Assembly (NCBI GenBank): GCA_903911085.1
Contig: CAIWCC010000186.1
Coordinates: forward strand, 18,951-82,950
Origin: an uncultured Bacteroidales bacterium
GTDB lineage: Bacteria > Bacteroidota > Bacteroidia > Bacteroidales > Paludibacteraceae
Length of the DNA stretch: 64,000 nucleotides
Direction of reading: 5' to 3'
Of the stretch, positions 11,201-18,642 are shown one piece after another. Numbering within the stretch: the stretch's first letter is position 1; each line of letters begins with the position of its first letter. Under the pieces are notes generated by a model. That model was not told where the DNA came from, ran no database searches, and saw only the letters and a program-made list of their open reading frames with translations. The position numbers and the translations under genes are program-made.

Positions 11201-13516
11201 ATGAAGTCTCTTATTGCCTCTTCGGGGGCTAAGGGGCTTCTGTTTATTTTAGTACTGCTTCTGCCTTTCAACGCATTTTCTCAAACAGTTAATAAAATCG
11301 ACTGGCCAAATTTCATGCAGCAGCACGATCTTATTTTTGAAGAATTGCCGTTGCAATGGAACGAAGGCGCTTTTGTGGGCAACGGACAAGTGGGAATGAT
11401 GATGTATGCCACTATGAAAGACAACCGTATCGATTTTCATATTGGTCGACAGGATGTGACTGACCACCGCAAATCGCCAGACAGAAAAACATCCTTGGGT
11501 GTGCCGGGTGCTTCGGTGTTGTTCGATTTTCCAAGGTTGGATATTGGTCGCATGGCGTTACGTCCGGTTGGAAAAATCCTTTCTGGTTCACTTCGTCAGG
11601 ACTTGTGGAATGCCGAAATCCGCGGAACTATTGTTACCGATTTAGGCACAATAACCCTCAGAGCCTATACGCCTTACGACAGAATGGTGAACGTAATTGA
11701 GTTGACTTCCACCGAAAAAAAAGATGGCAAACAAGTAAATTATGCATGGGAGTTTCGTCCGGGAAATCCGGCTTCGCCACGCATTCAGGTTTTTCCAACG
11801 AGCGATAAAACCTATGTAACCAATCCACAACCAGTATTGGGAACAGATAAAAACATTCACAGTTGTGTGCAATCATTATTGGCGGGGGGCGATTATGCAA
11901 CCGTTTGGACAGAAAAGAAAACCGGAAAAACACAATCTACACTCTTTATTTCTACTGCCAACGAAGTTCCAGCTGCAAATAAATCGCTTGCTGTAGCAAC
12001 AAAATCGGTGGTTGATGCATCCAAAACATCAACGCCTAAATTGCTAAAACCGCATCGCGATTGGTGGCATGCCTTTTATCAAAAATCTTTTCTGAGTATT
12101 CCCGACGGGCAAATGGAATCGTTTTACTGGATTCAGATGTACAAAATGGCTTCTTGTTCACGTCCCGATGGTCCGGCATTGGATTTATTCGGTCCGTTTT
12201 TTCGCATTAGTCAATGGCCGGGTTTGTGGTGGAACCTCAACATTCAACTTACTTACTGGAATGTGCTGCAAAGTAATCATTTGGAGCAAGGCGAAAATCT
12301 GATAACGCTGGTTGACGGGCAATTTGAATCGCTTTTAACTAAATTCGATAGTCAGAAGCTGGGCGATTTTACATGGACAATGCACAACTATTGGTTGCAA
12401 CTCCGGTATGCTGGCAATTGGAAAACCGTAAATGATAAATGGCTTCCAAAAGCTATGCAGATTGCCAAACTGTACGAAAAACGGTTGACCAAAAATGCTG
12501 CCGGACAACTGGAAATGCAAGCCATGGAGTCGCCAGAATATGAAGGCTTTAAGATCTACAAAAATTCCAACTACAATATGGCTTTGTACCGCTGGCTGCT
12601 GGGTGCAATGATAGAATGTGCCGACAAAAATAATGTTAGCATGACCGAAACAGCCCAATGGAAACAAACGCTGAAAGATTTGATTCCGCTTTCGACCAAC
12701 GAAAACGGTTTGATGATTGGCAGTGAGCAAGCGTTGGACAAATCGCATCGTCATTATTCACATTTAATGAGTTTGTACCCCTTGTTTGTTTTGAACCCAG
12801 ATGATGAAAAAGACAGGCTGCTAGTGGATAAATCTGTTGTGCATTGGCACAAAATTGATGGTGGCAAAGAGCTTGCAGGTTACTCCTATACCGGTGCCGC
12901 ATCACTTTATAATGCGTTGGGCAGAGGCAACGATGCTGAGAGTATTCTCCATCATTTTCTGAATGGAAATATTGGTATTAGCGTGTTGCTTTCCAATACT
13001 TTTTATGTAGAATCCAATGGGTCGAATCCGGTAATTGAAACGCCGCTAAGTGCTGCCAATGCCATTTCGGAAATGTTGTTGCAAAGCTGGGGCGGTAAAA
13101 TCCGCATTTTCCCCGCTATGCCCGACAAATGGAAGGAAGCATCGTTCGAAGATTTGCGTACGCAGGGTGCATTTTTGGTAAGTGCCAACCGAAGAAATGG
13201 CGCTACGCAATGGGTTTCCGTAAAAAGTCTGGCTGGCGAACCATGCGTAGTGAAAATTCCAGGTTGGGCAAAAGCCGTTCAGTACAACAAAGGCCGAAAA
13301 ATTAGCATTTCAGCTTTGCCAAACAACGAATTTGCGCTGGATTTGAAAGCCAACGAAGAAGTGTTATTATTCCCCAACGAAAACACTCAACCGGCAGTTG
13401 TGGAGCCAATAATTCATAGTGCCGAAACACAAAACCTGTACGGATTGCGCAAAGGCAAGCACCTCAAATGGGATCAATCGTGGAAACTGCCCGAATATGT
13501 TATAGAGAAAAAATAA
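11201..13516 (+). CDS. GH95-like six-hairpin glycosidase with altered active site
   Basis: 771 residues from the ATG at 11201 (signal peptide GLLFILVLLLPFNAFSQ); an upstream in-frame ATG at 11168 would place a non-signal extension in front. The fold pattern is (alpha/alpha)6: LPLQWNEGAFVGNGQVGMMM replaces the GH95 start, WWNLNIQ supplies an NxN pair (N345, N347), SPEY gives E446 at the acid position, and HRHYSHLMSLYPL matches [12 protein letters not shown] of the upstream gene. The IDGNFG motif holding the GH95 base is replaced by IETPLSAANAISEML, so the base would be E613 or absent. N-terminus also recalls DUF5703. Probably a diverged exo-glycosidase with a different substrate from its neighbour. 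Confidence 0.75.
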   Translation: MKSLIASSGAKGLLFILVLLLPFNAFSQTVNKIDWPNFMQQHDLIFEELPLQWNEGAFVGNGQVGMMMYATMKDNRIDFHIGRQDVTDHRKSPDRKTSLGVPGASVLFDFPRLDIGRMALRPVGKILSGSLRQDLWNAEIRGTIVTDLGTITLRAYTPYDRMVNVIELTSTEKKDGKQVNYAWEFRPGNPASPRIQVFPTSDKTYVTNPQPVLGTDKNIHSCVQSLLAGGDYATVWTEKKTGKTQSTLFISTANEVPAANKSLAVATKSVVDASKTSTPKLLKPHRDWWHAFYQKSFLSIPDGQMESFYWIQMYKMASCSRPDGPALDLFGPFFRISQWPGLWWNLNIQLTYWNVLQSNHLEQGENLITLVDGQFESLLTKFDSQKLGDFTWTMHNYWLQLRYAGNWKTVNDKWLPKAMQIAKLYEKRLTKNAAGQLEMQAMESPEYEGFKIYKNSNYNMALYRWLLGAMIECADKNNVSMTETAQWKQTLKDLIPLSTNENGLMIGSEQALDKSHRHYSHLMSLYPLFVLNPDDEKDRLLVDKSVVHWHKIDGGKELAGYSYTGAASLYNALGRGNDAESILHHFLNGNIGISVLLSNTFYVESNGSNPVIETPLSAANAISEMLLQSWGGKIRIFPAMPDKWKEASFEDLRTQGAFLVSANRRNGATQWVSVKSLAGEPCVVKIPGWAKAVQYNKGRKISISALPNNEFALDLKANEEVLLFPNENTQPAVVEPIIHSAETQNLYGLRKGKHLKWDQSWKLPEYVIEKK

Positions 13517-13607
13517 TATCCGCGCTGTTTTTTTTGCAGTAAATGGATTATTATGAAGCGCAAAATATCTAATCAGATCTATTTCAGATAAGATTTTATA
13601 ATCGAAT

Positions 13608-13663
13608 AATACCAACAGTACATATAAAATGACTTTGAGTCACTTTTATGTACAGTTGGTATT
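13608..13663. repeat. 56-bp palindrome (REP-like)
   Basis: Near-perfect inverted repeat: AATACCAACAGTACATA at the left and TATGTACAGTTGGTATT at the right, with arms of about 26 bases around a TTG centre. No T-run follows, so it is not a typical terminator, although it could stop readthrough from the hydrolase pair. It marks the left boundary of the accessory island. Confidence 0.7.
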
Positions 13664-13811
13664 AATAATATTATTTCATTTTTTTAAAATTAATAGTTAC
13701 AATTCTAAAAATTAACCTTATCTTTGACCCGTTTTAGAATAAAAACAACATCGCTCATCACTTTCAATTCCTGAAACTCCCGTTTTCAGACGGTTTAAAT
13801 GGGGTTTAGAC

Positions 13812-14018
13812 AAAAAAAACAGCGTCTCCTGCTTGTGAAAGTAGCAATTAGCCCTCGGCGAAGCATTCTCCATGAGGAGAAAGTACTTTTTTGCCCTCGG
13901 CAGAACAATCTCCATGATGAGAAAGTACTTTTTTGCCCTCGGTGGAACAATCTCCATGAGGAGAAAGTACTTTTTAGCCCTCGGCGGAACAATCTCCATG
14001 ATGAGACGGCATTTTTTT
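13812..14018. repeat. Array E1: four 42-bp hairpin units
   Basis: Units start with GCCCTCGG at 13851, 13893, 13935 and 13977, exactly 42 bases apart, preceded by a partial unit from about 13820. Each carries a small hairpin (TTCTCCATGAGGAGAA in the first, TCTCCATGATGAGA in the second) followed by AAGTACTTTTTT. Array E2 at 17239-17434 has the same frame but different stems. Because 42 is a multiple of three, one frame reads as a 14-residue repeat (KVLFCPRRNNLHDE type); I do not call this a gene. Confidence 0.85.
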
Positions 14019-14021
14019 TCA

Positions 14022-14115
14022 ATTCTCCCTCTCATTTGCAAACGAGGAGTTAATGGTGAAGCGTTTGTAACGCAATGATTATACTAAAAAGCAAATTCAA
14101 AACGTAGGGGAGAAA
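14022..14115. repeat. Repeat D, copy 1
   Basis: About 94-base imperfect hairpin: outer arms CTCCCTCTCATTTG and CAAATTCAAAACGTAGGGGA, with an inner perfect hairpin GCGTTTGTAACGC and the conserved ATTATACTAAAAA. Copies D2 (17446-17540) and D3 (18376-18470) share the inner part almost unchanged. Confidence 0.8.
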
Positions 14116-14123
14116 GAAATAAA

Positions 14124-14180
14124 TCCCAACAACGAAGTAGCATTATTTGTACATTTAAAGAATATATCCGGTGGGACGGG
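14124..14180. repeat. 3' end of repeat B (partial copy)
   Basis: 57 bases beginning TCCCAACAACGAAGTAGCAT and ending near GGTGGGACGGG, nearly identical to the 3' end of the full B copy at 16436-16492. Only this half is present here; it lies directly upstream of the gene at 14213. Confidence 0.8.
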
Positions 14181-14212
14181 TGAGACAATGTAACGGAAGG
14201 GAGATAAAATTT

Positions 14213-14572
14213 ATGGCAATGGCAATTAAAAAAGGAAAATTTGTTGTTAAGAAGTATTTTTCTTTAAGCAAGAGTCAAATCTTTTGGTTAATATTTTCGG
14301 TATTGTTTATTTGGTATATAATTATTAGGCCTGATTATAACATCAGTAGACTTCGAGATGACGGAAAAGAAGTAAAAGGCTGGATTTACAGAAAATCAGG
14401 AGTTGGATCAAAGGGTACAATTCGATGCTTTTATAATTTTGAAGTTAAAGGTAAGGATTATGAAGGATTTTATGATAATAATAAATTGAGTCAAGGAGAT
14501 AGCCTTGAAATTATTTATTATACAAAAGATCCAAGTTTAAATCAAGCAAAGCAATTTGTATTAGACTATTAA
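14213..14572 (+). CDS. Small single-span membrane protein, DUF3592-like
   Basis: 119 residues from the ATG at 14213, preceded by a GGAAGGGAG ribosome binding site about ten bases upstream. A GTG further up would start inside repeat B and is rejected. A basic N-terminus leads into one membrane span (FWLIFSVLFIWYIII), then a small beta-rich domain with YNFEVKGKDYEGFYDN and GDSLEIIYYTKDPS. The domain resembles that of the protein at 15739 (GDSIKVYYLPDYSN), and the pattern recalls DUF3592 proteins. Function unknown. Repeat A begins 20 bases after its stop. Confidence 0.6.
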   Translation: MAMAIKKGKFVVKKYFSLSKSQIFWLIFSVLFIWYIIIRPDYNISRLRDDGKEVKGWIYRKSGVGSKGTIRCFYNFEVKGKDYEGFYDNNKLSQGDSLEIIYYTKDPSLNQAKQFVLDY

Positions 14573-14591
14573 AAAAATGAAAGATCCTCAA

Positions 14592-14783
14592 CCCCTGTTC
14601 AGCATAGCGTAGTTCAGTCGTCTTTTTGGTTCGGCGTCTTTCGCTATGTCGGGTGGGAAGGAAAGCTCCACTTTCCTTATTCAAATATAATATGGAAAGC
14701 AAAGCTTTCCTTCTAGCTGCGACGTAGGCAAAGAGCCATACGCCGAACTTTAACTACGCAGGATTACGCTACGGGGAACGAGG
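14592..14783. repeat. Repeat A, copy 1
   Basis: About 190-base imperfect hairpin. The left arm runs from CCTGTTCAGCATAGCGTAG through GTTCGGCGTCTTTCGCTATG; the right arm is CGACGTAGGC ... CCATACGCCGAAC ... ATTACGCTACGGGGAACGAG. The tip contains ATTCAAATATAATATGGAAA and GGAAAGCAAAGCTTTCC. Arms are unequal, with unpaired bases, as in recombination-site hairpins. Other copies: 15335, 17031, and fragments at 23222, 60634 and 60976. Confidence 0.85.
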
Positions 14784-14858
14784 AATCAAACGACATAAAA
14801 TCAATTAAAAGACACACAGTAACGGCTAAAAAGCAAAAACACTAAGACATTAACAATT

Positions 14859-15323
14859 GTGAAGAAGAAATTAATAATTGGAATATCATTAACCGTAATA
14901 ATTATAACAACAATGGGATTTTTCGACTTATTTGCTACAAAACAGAATTCAGACAAAAAGTATGTAACTGAAGAAGCGTACAAGAAAAACAAAGAAAATC
15001 AATTAAACATGACACCTAAAACTCTTAAACAGCTTAGAGATTTAGGAGTAACCGAATCAAAAGAATTGAAACTTGAGTACTTTTTTTACACTAACTCTGT
15101 TGACAAAGCCAAGAAACTTGCTGATGAAATTCAAAAAGAGAATTATAAAGTTGAATATGGTAAATCAGCAGGAGATAAGAAACTTTTTGTTATAACTGGT
15201 TGGACAACTAAAATGATTATGTCTGACACCGTAGTAATTGATTGGACTAATAAAATGTGTGACTTGGGTTATGAATTTGACTGTGATTTTGACGGTTGGG
15301 GGACAGAACCTGACCAAGAATGA
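14859..15323 (+). CDS. RraB-domain protein with N-terminal membrane anchor
   Basis: 154 residues starting with GTG at 14859; no ATG fits and the start sits just before a clear signal or anchor (LIIGISLTVIIITTMGFFDLF). The C-terminal 95 residues match the RraB domain: LRDLGVTESKELKLEYFFYT, then a helix with DKAKKLADEIQKE, a GDKKLFVITGW strand, and the closing YEFDCDFDGWGTEP, very like the DGWE end of the family. RraB in enterobacteria binds RNase E in the cytoplasm. Here the N-terminal span puts the domain at the membrane or outside, so that role is unlikely to carry over. Repeat A flanks it on both sides. Confidence 0.75.
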   Translation: MKKKLIIGISLTVIIITTMGFFDLFATKQNSDKKYVTEEAYKKNKENQLNMTPKTLKQLRDLGVTESKELKLEYFFYTNSVDKAKKLADEIQKENYKVEYGKSAGDKKLFVITGWTTKMIMSDTVVIDWTNKMCDLGYEFDCDFDGWGTEPDQE

Positions 15324-15334
15324 AATAAAAAACC

Positions 15335-15534
15335 ACCCTTGTTCGGCATAGCGTAGTTCAGTCGTCTTTTTGTTCGGAATAGCGTCTTTCGCTATGTCGG
15401 GTGGGAAGAAAAGCTCCGCTTTCCATATTCAAATATAATATGGAAAGCAAAACTTTCCTTCTAGCTGCGACGTAGGCTGGAGCCATACGACGCCGAACTT
15501 AAACTACGCAGGATTTCGCTACGGGGAACGAGGG
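15335..15534. repeat. Repeat A, copy 2
   Basis: Full copy, starting 12 bases after a stop codon. It begins CCCTTGTTCGGCATAGCGTA and ends CGCTACGGGGAACGAGG, so the extreme ends pair (CCTTGTTC with GAACGAGG, one wobble). The tip holds a perfect CTTTCCATATT / AATATGGAAAG hairpin. Confidence 0.85.
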
Positions 15535-15550
15535 TTGCTCATATTTTGGT

Positions 15551-15564
15551 GTTAGCAGCAAGCC
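15551..15564. repeat. GTTAGCAGCAAGCC motif (pair with 24142-24155)
   Basis: The 14-base motif GTTAGCAGCAAGCC occurs here, and its exact reverse complement GGCTTGCTGCTAAC at 24142-24155. In both places it is followed, in its own reading direction, by an A/G-rich stretch, and it lies upstream of an accessory gene on that strand. Confidence 0.6.
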
Positions 15565-15623
15565 AAAAAAAAGAAAGAAGAAACGAATTCCATAAAATCA
15601 GCCGAAATTAAAAATACAGCATC

Positions 15624-15731
15624 TTGACTTTAGATCAATATATCAACAACATTAACCAACGTTACAAACTTGGAAATGCTATCAAACAAAACTATCTTAA
15701 CGACTTACAGAAAGTATTGTTCCCAAAATAG
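15624..15731 (+). pseudogene. N-terminal remnant resembling a type ISP/IIG restriction enzyme
   Basis: An open stretch of about 35 codons reads LTLDQYINNINQRYKLGNAI and then KQNYLNDLQKVLFPK before TAG. The first part resembles the N-terminus of large fused restriction-methyltransferases, which usually continue NATEHTFRGDLQ; here that block is altered and the protein stops. No start codon of quality is visible and nothing further downstream continues it. Best read as a decayed fragment between repeat A2 and the next gene. Family identity is recognised by eye only. Confidence 0.35.
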
Positions 15732-15738
15732 AAAATAA

Positions 15739-16185
15739 ATGAAACGTAAACCAATATACAAATTAATAGTTTCTGGAGTTATTATAATATTGATTATACT
15801 TATTCAAATAAATGGTACGAAGAATGATGTATATGTCAGAAAACATGGCTTATTGACCAAAGCTAAAGTTGAAAATATATATGGAAGAACTTCAACAGTA
15901 CAAGTAAGTATTAATGATAAAATATACTCTGGAAGTGCTGGCTTTAGGGGGAATGTAGGTGATAGCATAAAAGTTTATTATCTTCCGGACTATTCAAATG
16001 TTATTCTAGAGGATGAGAGAGTTTCTTATTTTCAATTTATATTTATGGCCTGGTACTTCCTGATTGCAGTAGGTGTCGCATTACTTGGTTGGGGCATTGT
16101 CGGCGTTAAAGTGAAAATTAAACAACCACAGATTAAAACTACTAAGCGTGACAGACGTAGAGAATTTAATAGAAATGGGAATTGA
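15739..16185 (+). CDS. Two-span membrane protein, DUF3592-like
   Basis: 148 residues. A first membrane span (LIVSGVIIILIILIQI, about residues 8-24), an external beta-domain with KAKVENIYGRTSTVQVSIND and GNVGDSIKVYYLPDYSNVI, then a second span (FIFMAWYFLIAVGVALLGWGI, about 100-122) and a basic tail ending KTTKRDRRREFNRNGN. This is the DUF3592 layout. A related single-span protein lies at 14213. Function unknown; the basic tail is likely cytoplasmic. Repeat B begins about five bases after the stop. Confidence 0.65.
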   Translation: MKRKPIYKLIVSGVIIILIILIQINGTKNDVYVRKHGLLTKAKVENIYGRTSTVQVSINDKIYSGSAGFRGNVGDSIKVYYLPDYSNVILEDERVSYFQFIFMAWYFLIAVGVALLGWGIVGVKVKIKQPQIKTTKRDRRREFNRNGN

Positions 16186-16189
16186 GTCT

Positions 16190-16492
16190 CAGTTCGACGT
16201 AGCGTAGTTTAGTCGTCTTTTAGTTCGGCATAGCGCCTTGTCCACGTGGATATATTGATTAGTTGAGCAAAGTTTGGCACTGTTGGGTGGGATTTATTTC
16301 TAATCCCACCCTATGTACTATGAGGAATTGCATTCCGATAAACAAAAGTTTTTTAAGAACGGATTAAAAATCTAAGAATACAAGAGTTGGGATTAGAAAT
16401 AATTAGCTCCGAATACCGAGTCGCTGACAAATAGTTCCCAACAACGAAGTAGCATTATTTGTACATTTTAAGAATATATCCGGGGGGACGAG
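16190..16492. repeat. Repeat B, full copy
   Basis: About 300-base imperfect hairpin. It opens with the same module as repeat A (GTTCGACGTAGCGTAGTTTA, then GTCGTCTTTTAGTTCGGCAT). It continues GTCCACGTGGATATATTGAT and TTGGGTGGGATTTATTTCTA. The right half closes with TGGGATTAGAAAT, TCCCAACAACGAAG and AAGAATATATCCGGGGGGAC, which pair with those elements. Partial copies lie at 14124, 22463, 24449 and 63763. Confidence 0.8.
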
Positions 16493-16541
16493 GGACAACT
16501 TATTAGCATTTGATTATAATATACAAAACAAGAAAAACAAT

Positions 16542-16979
16542 ATGAAGAACAAATCAACTTTACTTGTACTTGCATTATTGACATTTGGACTATGTCAACA
16601 ACTTACATCACAAACTTTAAATGGATATTGGAGTTTCATCTGTTATTCAGACATTATAACTGGAAAACAAGATTGTATGAATATAAAAAACGAATCAGAA
16701 ACAGTTTCACTCGAATTTAAAGACAATGGAAAAATTGGGAAAATGTCTGGTCATACATATGTAAACATTGTTGATGGCGATTATACCATTAGTGAGAATA
16801 ATAAAATTAAAGTCAAAAACTTTGGTGGGACAAAAGTAGGTGAATTGTATTTTAAATATGATTTTTGGCATACAATTAGTCAATCAAGCTCATTTAAATT
16901 TAATGGTGACACTTTGGTTATATTGTATGACAATGACACAAAAGCAATGAAATTTATACAACTTACAAAAAAGAAATAA
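16542..16979 (+). CDS. Secreted META/HslJ-like beta-barrel protein
   Basis: 145 residues with a signal peptide (TLLVLALLTFGLCQQLTSQ). The mature part starts LNGYWSFICYSD and continues with short strands, including VSLEFKDNGKIGKMSGHTYV, DGDYTISENNKIKV and FKFNGDTLVILYDN. This is the pattern of META-domain and lipocalin-like proteins. No partner or activity can be inferred. It lies between repeat B (upstream) and repeat A3 (51 bases downstream). Confidence 0.6.
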   Translation: MKNKSTLLVLALLTFGLCQQLTSQTLNGYWSFICYSDIITGKQDCMNIKNESETVSLEFKDNGKIGKMSGHTYVNIVDGDYTISENNKIKVKNFGGTKVGELYFKYDFWHTISQSSSFKFNGDTLVILYDNDTKAMKFIQLTKKK

Positions 16980-17030
16980 AACAGAATTTCTTGATTGACA
17001 TAAGCATAGATTCTGAAAAGAAAAGTCCTT

Positions 17031-17223
17031 GTCCTCTGTTCGGCATAGCGTAGTTCAGTCGTCTTTTTGGTTCGGCGTCTTTCGCTATGTCGGATGGGTA
17101 GCAAGGCTCTGCCTTGCATATTCAAATATAATATGGAAAGTAAAGCTTTCCTTCTAGCTGCGACGTAGGTTGGTGCCATACGCCGAACTTTAACTACGCA
17201 GGATTACGCTACTGGGAACAGAG
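17031..17223. repeat. Repeat A, copy 3
   Basis: Full-length copy with the same arms as A1 and A2 (GTTCGGCATAGCGTAGTTCA at the left, CTACGCAGGATTACGCTACT at the right). The inner stem differs: GCAAGGCTCTGCCTTGC replaces the GGAAAGC...GCTTTCC version while staying self-complementary. Array E2 follows within 20 bases. Confidence 0.85.
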
Positions 17224-17238
17224 ATAGTTACCAAAAAT

Positions 17239-17434
17239 AGCGTCACATACTTGTGAAAGTATCATTTAGCCCTCGGCGAAGCTTTCACATGTGTGTGAAA
17301 GTATTTCTGAGCACTCAGCGAACCAATCACAAGGGTGTGATTGTACTTTTTTGCCCTCGGCGGAACAATCACAACAGTGTGAAAGTACTTTTTACCCCTC
17401 GGCGGAACATTCACATACGTGTGACGGTGTTTTT
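17239..17434. repeat. Array E2: four 42-bp hairpin units
   Basis: Units start at 17269, 17311, 17353 and 17395, exactly 42 bases apart, with a leading partial unit TCACATACTTGTGA. Backbone GCCCTCGGCGGAACAATC matches array E1, but stems are TCACA/TGTGA (for example AATCACAAGGGTGTGATT) instead of TCTCC/GGAGA. One frame encodes a 14-residue repeat; not called as a gene. Confidence 0.85.
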
Positions 17435-17445
17435 GCCATATCGAT

Positions 17446-17540
17446 TCACACTCCCACTCGTTTCCAACGATGGGTTAATGATGAAGCGTTTGTAACGCAA
17501 TATTTATACTAAAAAACAAATTCAAACGAAGGGGAGAAAG
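17446..17540. repeat. Repeat D, copy 2
   Basis: Outer arms CTCCCACTCGTTT and CAAACGAAGGGGAG, inner hairpin GCGTTTGTAACGC, then AATATTTATACTAAAAAACA. It follows array E2 just as D1 follows array E1. Confidence 0.8.
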
Positions 17541-17557
17541 AAAAAATAAAAATCTGA

Positions 17558-18340
17558 ATGAAAACTTTTACATTGACATTTATTATTGTTTTTGTTTTTT
17601 GCAGTTGCAACAAGACGAATATACTTAGAGAAAACAACATTATTGTGTTTAAAAACTTCTTAGTCTCGGATAAAATACCATATGACTTATCGAATTCATT
17701 TGAAACAATACTGCTTGACACAATTAATGCAGGTCTTTTTTCAAAAGGGAATATTTACAAGCAATTGGAACCGAAAATTGCTAGTTTCTTAATTTCTGAG
17801 TACTTAAGGAGTTCGACCGAATTCTACAAAATCACCTCTGGTGCCGATGCAAAGTATATTATAAGAGATTCTTCCAAAGTAAAATACATAGCATATTCCT
17901 TAGGTAAGATAATTATACACGATAAAATTAATGGGTATTTGGTATTGCTGAAACAAGATCACTTCTCAAATAGTGAAGACGACTATTATAATGCTGTATT
18001 ATATAATGTAATGGATAATAAAATCCAATCAATAGTCAACTTATTTGAGGGAACATCTAAACCAGACAATAGATATTTAACAGAACATAAAAAGGGATTA
18101 TTTAGTACTTTGAACTCCTTTTATGGCCCGGCAGATATGACCTATGAAGTTAATTGGCTCAATATTAGAAGCTGGTACGAGTTAAAATTAAAATTAGGTC
18201 TGGAGTCCTATCAGAAACACACGATTTTTTACACAAATTATTATATTGATGAAATTGGATTTGTGCGTTTTACATTTTTAAATGGATATGGACAGCCTGA
18301 AATAGTTGAAAAAGAAAAAAAAAGAATTTCAAAACTATGA
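17558..18340 (+). CDS. Lipoprotein of unknown function
   Basis: 260 residues with a lipoprotein signal (LTFIIVFVFCSCNK, Cys about residue 17). No family recognised. The mature protein is mixed, with a patch of TSGADAKYIIRDSSKVKYIA, a strand-rich middle, and a C-terminal DEIGFVRFTFLNGYGQPEI. AT-rich codon use like its island neighbours and unlike the hydrolases. It lies between D2 and D3; start chosen because the signal begins there and a ribosome binding site GGGGAGAAAG lies upstream, inside repeat D. Confidence 0.6.
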   Translation: MKTFTLTFIIVFVFCSCNKTNILRENNIIVFKNFLVSDKIPYDLSNSFETILLDTINAGLFSKGNIYKQLEPKIASFLISEYLRSSTEFYKITSGADAKYIIRDSSKVKYIAYSLGKIIIHDKINGYLVLLKQDHFSNSEDDYYNAVLYNVMDNKIQSIVNLFEGTSKPDNRYLTEHKKGLFSTLNSFYGPADMTYEVNWLNIRSWYELKLKLGLESYQKHTIFYTNYYIDEIGFVRFTFLNGYGQPEIVEKEKKRISKL

Positions 18341-18375
18341 TTAAATGACAGAATAATAAACTTAGAAATATAGAC

Positions 18376-18470
18376 AAATCACACTCCCCTTCGTTTGCAA
18401 CTCAGGGTTAATGTTGAAGCGTTTGTAACGCAATATTTATACTAAAAAAACAAATTCAAACGAAGTGATT
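18376..18470. repeat. Repeat D, copy 3
   Basis: Cleanest D hairpin: AATCACACTCCCCTTCGTTT at the left and CAAATTCAAACGAAGTGATT at the right, with the conserved inner GCGTTTGTAACGC. No E array precedes this copy. Confidence 0.8.
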
Positions 18471-18501
18471 TAATGCTTTGTTGTAAACAAATAACCATTT
18501 A

Positions 18502-18523
18502 CTCCTCGTTTGGAAACGAGGAG
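18502..18523. repeat. Perfect 10-bp-arm hairpin
   Basis: CTCCTCGTTT, loop GG, AAACGAGGAG, followed by a purine-rich GAGAAGGAGGAG. It echoes the outer arms of repeat D and precedes the FG-GAP gene by about 120 bases. Confidence 0.65.
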
Positions 18524-18642
18524 GAGAAGGAGGAGAAGAAATCAAGAAAACGAATTGCGAGTAACACTTTAATTCGTGCTTTTACACAATACTTTTATAA
18601 AACTAAAAAAAATAAATTATTCATCTTTTAAAATTAACACAA

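Noticed and set aside
13851..14018. CRISPR array at E1/E2
   Set aside because: Whole 42-bp unit repeats; there are no distinct spacers and no cas genes.
13718..14078. Several overlapping frames on both strands with 14-residue repeats across array E1
   Set aside because: They exist because the 42-bp unit is a multiple of three; the sequence is explained by hairpin repeats, has no ribosome binding site, and differs in frame use from E2.
14171..14212. GTG start for the small membrane protein
   Set aside because: It lies inside the 3' end of repeat B; the ATG at 14213 has a proper ribosome binding site.
17253..17512. Plus-strand frames of 73-80 codons across array E2
   Set aside because: Same reason as for E1; the stems rather than codons appear conserved.
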